A stretch of DNA of 5,947 bases, from contig CAZAMT010000262.1 of assembly GCA_964486145.1 (NCBI GenBank), positions 1 to 5,947 of the forward strand, read 5' to 3'. Position 1 is the stretch's first letter. The number at the start of each line of letters is the position of its first letter. The position numbers and the translations under genes are program-made. Shown piece by piece: positions 1 through 5,947 of this stretch. The notes under the pieces were generated by a model. That model worked only from the letters and a program-made list of their open reading frames with translations. It searched no databases and had not been told where the DNA came from. This stretch comes from CAZAMT01 sp964486145. Its GTDB lineage: Bacteria > Bacteroidota > Bacteroidia > Bacteroidales > JAAAOM01.

Positions 1-35
1 TTTAATAATAAAACAAAAAACAATTTCCTTTTCAT
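1..35 (-). CDS. N-terminus of an exported protein, truncated by the window edge
   Basis: An ATG at 35-33 opens a frame that stays open to the left edge and reads MKRKLFFVLLL. This is a basic n-region (K-R-K) followed by a run of hydrophobic residues, the normal beginning of a Sec signal peptide or lipoprotein signal. It starts only 6 bases after the sulfatase stop codon on the same strand, and no terminator hairpin lies between them, so the two genes are very likely co-transcribed. No Shine-Dalgarno sequence precedes the ATG, as is common in Bacteroidota. The mature protein is outside the window, so its function is unknown; another sulfatase or a glycan-active enzyme would fit the locus, but that is inference from context. 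The main doubt is shortness: 11 codons could be open by chance, although position, start codon and composition all agree. Confidence 0.7.
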   Translation of the reverse strand, partial: MKRKLFFVLLL

Positions 36-41
36 GGTAGA

Positions 42-1493
42 TTAATAATTTTTATGAACACAATACACAGAATCAACATACCCGGCTGTTCTCATACCGG
101 AACCCTGCTGGTTTAAATCCCCTAAAACTTCAATGGCTGCATCCTTGTAAACGAGAATGGAATCCAGGATGCCCGGGTAATCACCAGCTACATTCCAGGT
201 TTCTGTTGGATCCCTCTCCAGATCATACAATTCGAAATTTGGAAAAGGTTCCGTGTAGCTTTTCCAGGCTGCAGGGTACCTGCCATGTTCCTGCTTTAAA
301 TGCAATTTCCAGTTTTTCCAACGTATTGCTTGTAGTTGATCCCTGTCGTAGTAATAGAAAACATCATAAGGAGATTTTTCAGATTCGGGAGATACCATCA
401 GGTTATAAATATCATGCCCGTCAATCCTGTTTTTTAGCTGATCGCGGGCATCGACAATTCCGGCTAAGGTAGGCAATACATCCATTTCTGTAGCAAGCTC
501 TTTACATACTGTGCCTGACGGAATTATACCCGGCCATTGAATAATACAAGGAACCCTCATGCCCCCTTCCCAGGTTTGTCCCTTGTGCCCTCTCAGGGGA
601 TGGTTCAAGCCACCCTTCACCATCCCACCCCTGGCTTCTCCACCATTATCGGAAGTAAAAACAATCATTGTATTATTCAGCAAGCCTAATTTTTCAATCT
701 CTTTCATTATAACTCCAACGGACCAGTCAATTTCAGCAATGGCATCACCATAAATGCCGTCGGAGGACTTTCCTTTAAATTCATCACTGGCAGCAAGTGG
801 AAAATGAGGCATTGGATGCGGCAGGTAAAGGAAAAATGGAGAACCGGTATTATTATTTATAAATTCAACAGCCTTTCGCGTTATCTTTTTGGTTAGCATG
901 GGAATATCAACAGGGGTCTCAACGAGTTTATCCTGTTCAAAAATTGCAAGTGGACAATCCTCCGTGCCCTGGTTATGTGAATGAAGGATACCATAGAAAT
1001 AGTCGAATCCATGGTTGCCAGGCCAAAAAGGTTTTTGATCCCCGAGGTGCCATTTCCCAATGCATGCGGTTGCATATCCCTTGGTTTTCAGCACTTTCCC
1101 AATAGTAATCTCCCGCGGGTTTAAGCCCTTCGGTGACAAGGGGGTTAATACTGCCCGGAATTCATCCCGCGGTTTCTCGTTCACGTCCATATCAATCCGT
1201 TGCGGGTAACAACCTGTTAATAAGGAAGCCCTTGATGGTGTGCAAACAGGTGAAGAAGTATAAAAATCGGTAAATCGTACACCATTTTCAGAAAGTTTGT
1301 CAATATTCGGAGTTTCATGGATTACCGAGCCATAACATCCCAAATCTCCATATCCCATATCATCTGTGAAGATAATGATGATATTAGGTTTTTTAATGGT
1401 TTGACTGTCGGGTGATTTACATGAAGCAACCCCCAAAAAAACCGTTAACAAAACGTAGAAAAAATTCACCATGAGTTTTCTTTTCAACAACAT
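42..1493 (-). CDS. S1-family formylglycine-dependent sulfatase, lipoprotein
   Basis: This 483-residue protein should hydrolyse sulfate esters, most likely on a sulfated glycan. The family active site is nearly complete. Cys84 lies in the C-T-P-S-R motif whose Cys is oxidised to formylglycine by a maturation enzyme, followed by A-S-L-L-T-G. Asp44 and Asp45 (TDDMG) with Asp282 and Asn283 (SDNGG) match the calcium ligands. Arg88, Lys147 and His149 (GKWHLG), His230 (PHFP) and Lys304 (HKGQTWEGG) match the sulfate-binding and catalytic residues of human arylsulfatase A. The C-terminal part ends with the common LYDLERDPTE segment (422-431). Residues 1-25 form a lipoprotein signal with lipobox V-A-S-C and Cys25 as the lipidated residue. 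The following KSPDS lacks the acidic cluster typical of surface-export signals, so it may face the periplasm. Met8 is a possible alternative start, but Met1 gives the better basic n-region. Length is normal. It resembles arylsulfatase A and N-acetylgalactosamine-6-sulfatase; the S1 subfamily and substrate cannot be fixed by reading. Confidence 0.96.
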   Translation of the reverse strand: MLLKRKLMVNFFYVLLTVFLGVASCKSPDSQTIKKPNIIIIFTDDMGYGDLGCYGSVIHETPNIDKLSENGVRFTDFYTSSPVCTPSRASLLTGCYPQRIDMDVNEKPRDEFRAVLTPLSPKGLNPREITIGKVLKTKGYATACIGKWHLGDQKPFWPGNHGFDYFYGILHSHNQGTEDCPLAIFEQDKLVETPVDIPMLTKKITRKAVEFINNNTGSPFFLYLPHPMPHFPLAASDEFKGKSSDGIYGDAIAEIDWSVGVIMKEIEKLGLLNNTMIVFTSDNGGEARGGMVKGGLNHPLRGHKGQTWEGGMRVPCIIQWPGIIPSGTVCKELATEMDVLPTLAGIVDARDQLKNRIDGHDIYNLMVSPESEKSPYDVFYYYDRDQLQAIRWKNWKLHLKQEHGRYPAAWKSYTEPFPNFELYDLERDPTETWNVAGDYPGILDSILVYKDAAIEVLGDLNQQGSGMRTAGYVDSVYCVHKNY

Positions 1494-1545
1494 AGGTTCT
1501 ATAAATTATAAATTATATCTTCTAATAACATCTAATATCCATTCA

Positions 1546-1737
1546 CTATAGTTGTGAAATCGTGCTATCGGATTTAACTTCCATTCGATCATCCTTGCAG
1601 GTAAAATCAATATAAGGTTCATCAAGCCCAGCAAGCCTACCCCATGGTAAAACCTGGAATACTCATTTTCTTCCTCTCTTAATACCAGTCATCCCTGAAA
1701 TCTGAATGGGAACGGGAAATGGTAGGCATCATCCATT
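1546..1737 (-). pseudogene. Possible frame-broken gene relic between the beta-helix and sulfatase genes
   Basis: No intact gene fits here, but the stretch does not look like ordinary spacer. Positions 1561-1740 have about 42% G+C, like the neighbouring genes, whereas 1501-1560 has 18% and the gap at 4361-4420 has 13%. The minus strand gives protein-like pieces in three successive frames. One reads MPTISRSHSDFRDDWY and stops at 1679-1681. A second contains REEENEYSRFYHG (about 1641-1679). The third is 38 codons long (1549-1662), contains GLDEPYIDFTCKDDRMEV, and stops at 1546-1548. Read in order, they could be the C-terminal end of a decayed gene with two frameshifts, or of an intact gene damaged by sequence errors. 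I do not recognise the family. The alternative is a GC-rich leader or spacer with chance open frames, since each piece alone is short enough to arise by chance. Confidence 0.35.
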
Positions 1738-4329
1738 TTATTGTTTATCAATAACCAGTTGCCGGAAACCTGTTTTTGTACCTGAAACGATTCTAATATA
1801 ATACAATCCGGCGGTTAGCCCATCTGTACCAAGAGATATTACATCCATGTAACCGTTGTTCATGTTTTTATCAATCAACGTCCTGCCTTGTAAATCAAGA
1901 ATTGATACTTGCAAGGGATCCTGACTGGAAATGGCCCCGTTTATTTCAATATTGATATCGCTCGCAGCAGGGTTAGGAAAGACTGTAAAATCGATTTTGC
2001 CATTTCCAACTCCTGAAATATCCTTGTATGAATCTATACCGGTTACGCGTTCTTTTATTCTGAATGATTTTGATTCAACAAGAATAGAGTCAACCATAAC
2101 ATAAACATTTGCATTGTTATCCACGCTATCGGCGATGTACATGCCGGTTTGGTTTATTCTTCCCGAACCATCGGAAAACCATGCTTTTTGAGGCTGGGGA
2201 TCCATTTCAAAAAAACCACTGGTAAAAGCGGTTGCTGAAAAATACAGCGTGTCGCCCTGGTATATGGTTTTTGGTAACTCACCCAAAATCTTTACATTCG
2301 TAGTTACATTTTCGGGTCCGGCCCTCCAGGGTTCGGCACCATATTCATAAGCACCTATATCAGGAATACCATTAATAATGGTATCGTTAAAAGGAGAAAC
2401 ATCGGTTCCCATGTCGATTGCCTCTGAAGCGCCGGGGCTAAGGCGGAAATCATGATTTTCATAATCGACAAACAAGCTGCTCACATCCCCTTCACTAATA
2501 AGGAGATTACTGTCTACCACAGCCAGTTCGAGGGTAGCATCTATACGGTTTGAAATAATATTATTTTTATAGAACATTCCTTCCCCGCTGGGGTTCACGT
2601 GATTATTCTGCACACCGGGCTTTGTCCAATTGTCAGCAATTATCGTGTTGTTAAATACACGAATTTCACCCATTGGACCGCCTTCTTCCGAACCAACAGG
2701 TGCAGGATGGTCTTCACTATACCTGTTTATCTGCATGGGCCTGTCCACGTTGTAAATCACGTTATGATCAAATAAGGCTTCACCTCCATAGTCGGTGTAT
2801 ATGCCAATGGTTAAGAATTCATTCGAATTGGCGATTATATTATGATCTATTCTCACGTTATCCCAGTTCCTGCCGGCACTGCAGTTTATAGCGCCCCCGT
2901 CGCTGCTGCGGAGCATGAAATTCTGGATCACGTTATGATGGATCCTTATTAAACCGAATTGCTCCGGGTCTGTACTGTACATTTTATTAACAGCAATGGC
3001 CATATGCGGGTTATTATAAAACAGGTTAAATGCAATTTCCGGATCATATAAATCGGTTGCTCCTCCACTGTTTAAAGCACCGGCCTCAGTTACCTGATAA
3101 TTTACATCATAAAAAGCATTGTTCAGGATTTTATGCCCGTTTCCAAAGGCTGAAACAGCCGATCCAGCGCTATAATGTATCTTGCTTTTTTTTACAGTAT
3201 GGTTTATCCCACTGAGTATAATACCGCATTTACCTTTCCATTGAAGGCCATAATGCCCCCCCTGATCGATAAAATGCATAATATATTTACCCTGGATGCT
3301 ATCAATTACATTATTATAGGAATTAGCAGCGAGGTTTCCCCTGGTGAAGTCTTTATCGGTCGTAATTGAAGCGGCAAACAAATGTAAGCCTTTGATTGTA
3401 ACATGATGCATTTCGTCGCTCACGGCCGGTCTGAAGGCCCAAATTCTCTTTTTCACTTCTACCAGGTTTTTCTTTCCGGATTCATCGGCAGGCGCGTTAC
3501 CGTCAGGGAGCCTCACGAACAATGTATCCCCGTTTTTCCACCATTCTCCCCTGGCCAGCAGGGCTTGGGGGCCTCCGGTTGCATAAACGCCGGAGGGAGA
3601 CGGATTAAAAAGATAATATTTAGAACCTCTTTTAACGCCCCACGGACTGTAACCATCAGCAGCATGTACACCAGAACTGTAAGTGGTTAATGGTTCTACT
3701 TTAATTTTTTTGGTGGATGAGCTGATATAGGTGGCTCGTCCGGACCATCCATTACCATCATGACCATTTGCCAAATTAATCCAGATCAAACTATTTGTCC
3801 ATCTTTCCTTTGGTTCATTGTACTCATTATCTGTGATGAATATTGATTTCGAACCGGCATCCTCAGTATTATCTGCCTTAGCCATGGTAGGTTTGGTTAC
3901 CCAATGGGCAGAAGTTTCTTTGGGCCATCTTGCCAGGTGTATCATTTTACCATCTACAAACACCTGGTTTGCCTGATCACTTTCTGTGACATCCCATGGA
4001 ACAATGGCCCTATAAACTTCATTTCCTGCATCCTCCCATTCAACAACGGCCTCAGCCCCTGAAACTACAACCTTTTCCCCGGGATAATTTTGTATTGTAA
4101 TGCTATCGACAGCTATTTCAACCTGTTCGCGGTAAACACCTCCCTTTATGTAAATAACATCTCCCTCATTTGCGCTATTCACACCTTGTTGTACAGATTT
4201 AAATGGCGCTGAGAAAGATCCGGTCTGCTCCTCTCCCGGGTGATTAATATCAACATACACTTCCTGGGCAAGCAATGCATATGATATGCAGGTAAAACAT
4301 ACAATTAATAAAAACCTTAATTCTTTCAT
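1738..4329 (-). CDS. Secreted right-handed beta-helix protein with T9SS sorting domain, candidate polysaccharide-degrading enzyme
   Basis: From the ATG at 4329 this is 863 residues. The frame extends 11 codons upstream to a TTG, but the ATG gives a clean signal peptide (residues 1 to about 22, MKEL followed by a hydrophobic core and ending ALLAQ), so it is preferred. Residues 24-90 begin the beta-helix (YVDINHPG, then GDVIYIKGGVYREQVEI). Residues about 130-300 form an insert with WPK, SKYYL and GEWWKNGDTLFVRLPDG, a layout I associate with beta-helix glycosidases. The helix continues through about 305-660 with repeated coils such as IRIHHNVIQNF, VRIDHNIIANS, ALFDHNVIYNV and IRVFNNTIIADN, closing at PDIGAYEYG (656-664). 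An Ig-like domain follows (about 674-757). The T9SS tail is about 779-863, with VFPNP (783-787) and GLYYIRIV (841-848), predicting export across the outer membrane. Glu415, Asp477 and Asp513 are candidate catalytic acids by inference. Glycoside hydrolase, lyase or binding protein all remain possible; no CAZy family can be assigned by reading. Confidence 0.92.
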   Translation of the reverse strand: MKELRFLLIVCFTCISYALLAQEVYVDINHPGEEQTGSFSAPFKSVQQGVNSANEGDVIYIKGGVYREQVEIAVDSITIQNYPGEKVVVSGAEAVVEWEDAGNEVYRAIVPWDVTESDQANQVFVDGKMIHLARWPKETSAHWVTKPTMAKADNTEDAGSKSIFITDNEYNEPKERWTNSLIWINLANGHDGNGWSGRATYISSSTKKIKVEPLTTYSSGVHAADGYSPWGVKRGSKYYLFNPSPSGVYATGGPQALLARGEWWKNGDTLFVRLPDGNAPADESGKKNLVEVKKRIWAFRPAVSDEMHHVTIKGLHLFAASITTDKDFTRGNLAANSYNNVIDSIQGKYIMHFIDQGGHYGLQWKGKCGIILSGINHTVKKSKIHYSAGSAVSAFGNGHKILNNAFYDVNYQVTEAGALNSGGATDLYDPEIAFNLFYNNPHMAIAVNKMYSTDPEQFGLIRIHHNVIQNFMLRSSDGGAINCSAGRNWDNVRIDHNIIANSNEFLTIGIYTDYGGEALFDHNVIYNVDRPMQINRYSEDHPAPVGSEEGGPMGEIRVFNNTIIADNWTKPGVQNNHVNPSGEGMFYKNNIISNRIDATLELAVVDSNLLISEGDVSSLFVDYENHDFRLSPGASEAIDMGTDVSPFNDTIINGIPDIGAYEYGAEPWRAGPENVTTNVKILGELPKTIYQGDTLYFSATAFTSGFFEMDPQPQKAWFSDGSGRINQTGMYIADSVDNNANVYVMVDSILVESKSFRIKERVTGIDSYKDISGVGNGKIDFTVFPNPAASDINIEINGAISSQDPLQVSILDLQGRTLIDKNMNNGYMDVISLGTDGLTAGLYYIRIVSGTKTGFRQLVIDKQ

Positions 4330-4424
4330 TTGAACATAATTTAAATTATTCCATCTTATCAAATAATATAAAAATTCATAAAAACCATAGTACTGAATAA
4401 TTTCATAAATATCATAAAAAACAA
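4330..4424 (-). promoter_or_regulatory. Probable promoter and leader region of the beta-helix gene
   Basis: This very AT-rich stretch (about 13% G+C at 4361-4420) lies between the terminator of the upstream gene and the beta-helix start codon, so a promoter is expected here. On the minus strand, TATATTATTTG (4370-4360) resembles the Bacteroidota -7 element TAnnTTTG but has one extra base between TA and TTTG. No convincing -33 TTTG was found. If real, transcription would begin about 25 bases before the ATG, downstream of the rival TTG codon at 4362-4360, which favours the ATG. No operator or riboswitch-like fold was seen. The location rests mainly on context. Confidence 0.35.
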
Positions 4425-4455
4425 AGTTCGGGCAGTTTTATTTACTGCCCGAACT
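4416..4455 (-). terminator. Intrinsic (Rho-independent) terminator of the CBM9 gene
   Basis: AGTTCGGGCAGT (4425-4436) and ACTGCCCGAACT (4444-4455) form a perfect 12-bp inverted repeat around a 7-base loop. On the minus strand the hairpin is followed at once by TTGTTTTTT (4424-4416), a good U-tract. It starts 22 bases after the stop codon of the CBM9 gene. The plus-strand side has no T-run after the hairpin, so it terminates leftward transcription only. It implies that the beta-helix gene is transcribed mainly from its own promoter. Confidence 0.93.
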
Positions 4456-4477
4456 CTTCATGATTTAAGAGAGTCTT

Positions 4478-5947
4478 TTAATTCTTAATAATATTTCGGA
4501 TCACGTACACGTCATTTACTTTTATCCTAACAGAATACGCCCCGGACTCAAGAGAAGAAATATCCAGTTGAAATGATTCAACTTGATTACCTGCCCTTTT
4601 GCTCAAGGCAACTCTACCGGTCACATCGATTATTTCAACCGACTGTATTCCCTGACCCTCAATAGTCATTATAGCACTTACCGGGTTCGGATATACTTTG
4701 AATTTATCTGATTGAATGTCATCGATATCTGTAGTGATAATATCGAATGTCACGGAGTTTTCATTCGGAGCTGAAATAACATCACCCTCAGCATGGGCAA
4801 CCAGGTAATATTCATAATGACCATCGTCCAAATCTTCAATAGTCACTGAAGTTGTGGTCCCTCCTTCTACGGTTTCAACAAATTCGATTGGATTTCTGTC
4901 TCCACCAAAGCTTGAGATTATATGGTAACCATCAACTCCGGCAACTTCATTCCAGGTCAACTGAACATCATCACCATCATCGCCAATAACTGATGCAGCA
5001 AAATTTGCAGGTACATCAGGGCTCATGTAGGGCTTCACTGTTGAATCAGCCAATAACTCAATTGTGCCGAAATAGAATGCATCCTGGTAAAGCAGGTCAT
5101 AAGCACTGTTCCATGCCATCAAATCCCTGTCGTCACTGGCAGGATCATCAACGTCATTCAAAATTAAATCAATCCCTATCATTGTTCCAGCGGCCATTAA
5201 CGGGCTGCGTATTGATTCAACTGGTATTAGAAATTCAGCAACATATCCTGTATCATTAGGAGTCAATACATACTCGTAAGAAGGAGGATTACCCCAACCC
5301 GGTTGGGTCCTTCCGCTTTTCGTGCCATCAACACCAAAAGTGGCAGTAACACTTAACAAACCTGGATCTGTTAAGTTTTTGCTATTTTCAGGATCTATGT
5401 AAACACCCATCCTGTCAACAATATGGGAACCATCGGTGTGTACAAGGGTATCGTCTTTTACAACTCCCAGCAAGTACAGGTAATTTGCATCCCAAAGCAC
5501 TTTAAAGTAGCCGCTCAGGTCATCCTCATTTTCAACATTCCATGGTGGATGTTTTTCAGGTTCCACGATTGTTGCAATTTCAAATGCAGGTGCTTTTGAC
5601 CAGAGATCGTCAATCTCACCATCCAAGGTTATCATGCTTGGAGGAGTTGCGGCTTCAAGGGTCAATGTTCCCCAGGTATCAGGCTTTTTCCAATGCGATC
5701 CAAGGGGATAATCAATGGCCATTTGTTCTCCTACAGCATCCATATCACGTACCTGAACGCGTATGCCCACTTCTGTTTCCTTCATGAAATCGGCAGGATT
5801 CAGGTTATCATCGGCCTTGGTGAGGAAACTAAATGGAATCGCTATCTCCTTCATGTAGCCATCCGCGGTTTCAGTTTGGTCGATAAGTACGCCCAATCCC
5901 GCGAATCCTTGTTGGTAGTCGGTTCCCCAAACTTCTGAATCAACACC
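4478..5947 (-). CDS. Secreted protein with tandem CBM9-like modules, Fn3-like domain and T9SS sorting domain (N-terminus outside window)
   Basis: The frame is open to the right edge, giving 489 C-terminal residues; no start codon is visible. The TTG at 5896-5894 is an internal Leu, since the 17 codons before it (GVDSEVWGTDYQQGFAG) continue the domain. Numbering from the edge, residues 1-99 are the end of a CBM9-like module (GYMKEIAIPFSFL, then WKKPDTWGTLTL). Residues about 104-299 are a complete second module: ITLDGEIDDLW, LWDANYLYLLGVVKDDTL, DRMGVYIDPEN, GYVAEFLIPVESI, then FYFGTIEL. Residues about 310-400 form an Fn3-like domain (PDVPANFAAS, VQLTWNEVAGVDGYHI). Residues about 414-489 are the T9SS tail (KVYPNPVS; SGAYSVRIKV), predicting export and probable cell-surface attachment. 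CBM9 modules bind carbohydrate chain ends in xylanases and occur in many surface sugar-binding proteins. Whether a catalytic domain precedes them cannot be seen. The gene ends in a strong terminator, so it closes its own transcription unit. Confidence 0.93.
   Translation of the reverse strand, partial: GVDSEVWGTDYQQGFAGLGVLIDQTETADGYMKEIAIPFSFLTKADDNLNPADFMKETEVGIRVQVRDMDAVGEQMAIDYPLGSHWKKPDTWGTLTLEAATPPSMITLDGEIDDLWSKAPAFEIATIVEPEKHPPWNVENEDDLSGYFKVLWDANYLYLLGVVKDDTLVHTDGSHIVDRMGVYIDPENSKNLTDPGLLSVTATFGVDGTKSGRTQPGWGNPPSYEYVLTPNDTGYVAEFLIPVESIRSPLMAAGTMIGIDLILNDVDDPASDDRDLMAWNSAYDLLYQDAFYFGTIELLADSTVKPYMSPDVPANFAASVIGDDGDDVQLTWNEVAGVDGYHIISSFGGDRNPIEFVETVEGGTTTSVTIEDLDDGHYEYYLVAHAEGDVISAPNENSVTFDIITTDIDDIQSDKFKVYPNPVSAIMTIEGQGIQSVEIIDVTGRVALSKRAGNQVESFQLDISSLESGAYSVRIKVNDVYVIRNIIKN

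Noticed and set aside
1..30. T-rich minus-strand run after the sulfatase as a possible terminator.
   Set aside because: No hairpin precedes it, and the T-run is the hydrophobic signal-peptide coding sequence (Leu, Phe, Val codons) of the next gene.
1501..1520. TATAAT-like hexamers on the minus strand about 20-25 bases before the sulfatase ATG, possible promoter.
   Set aside because: The stretch is 18% G+C, so such hexamers are expected by chance. No TAnnTTTG/TTTG pair of the Bacteroidota type was found, and co-transcription with the beta-helix gene is equally possible.
1561..1650. Plus-strand open stretch of about 29 codons in the gap before the sulfatase gene.
   Set aside because: It has no start codon in context, is short, and is the complement of the more protein-like minus-strand reading.
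2366..2384. 8-bp inverted repeat ATACCATT/AATGGTAT with a 3-base spacer.
   Set aside because: It lies inside the beta-helix coding sequence (codons of DTIINGIP), is AT-rich, has no T-run, and is readily explained by codon content.
3403..3690. 95-codon plus-strand open frame opposite the beta-helix gene.
   Set aside because: It lies wholly antisense to a well-supported gene, has a composition typical of a complementary-frame shadow and shows no recognisable domain. The other plus-strand frames of 60-90 codons fail for the same reason.
5894..5896. TTG as the start codon of the CBM9 protein.
   Set aside because: The frame continues without a stop to the window edge, and the extra 17 residues read as part of the same module, so this codon is an internal Leu and the true start lies outside.

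Overview
The window looks like a piece of a Bacteroidota (Bacteroidetes) chromosome, probably from a polysaccharide-degradation locus. The evidence is in the proteins. Two carry C-terminal type IX secretion (T9SS) sorting domains (PNP motif, then a G-x-Y-x-(I/V)-R strand), which are essentially confined to this phylum. A third is a lipoprotein sulfatase. Genes have about 40% G+C, gaps fall to 13-18% G+C, and start codons have no Shine-Dalgarno sequence, as is usual in the phylum. Genus and species cannot be read from the window.

Every gene is on the minus strand, so transcription runs right to left. From the right edge: (1) the C-terminal 489 residues of a secreted protein with the end of one CBM9-like sugar-binding module, a complete second one, an Fn3-like domain and a T9SS tail, closed by a strong intrinsic terminator; (2) a 148-bp gap with the terminator and probably the next promoter; (3) a complete secreted right-handed beta-helix protein (863 residues from the preferred ATG) with a T9SS tail, built like the beta-helix glycoside hydrolases and lyases; (4) a 244-bp gap whose first ~180 bp have coding-like composition and look like a frame-broken gene relic; (5) a complete S1-type formylglycine sulfatase with a lipoprotein signal; (6) six bases further on, the first 11 codons of another exported protein running off the left edge.

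A reasonable joint reading is that the CBM9 protein binds or processes a polysaccharide outside the cell, the beta-helix protein attacks or binds it, and the lipoprotein sulfatase removes sulfate esters from the products at the outer membrane. The presence of a sulfatase suggests a sulfated glycan, such as an algal or host polysaccharide; which one cannot be decided here. No RNA genes, CRISPR arrays, insertion sequences or phage genes were seen. I found no clearly new biological system. The items most worth checking are the gene relic, the unassigned beta-helix enzyme candidate with its acidic residues, and the gene beginning at the left edge.
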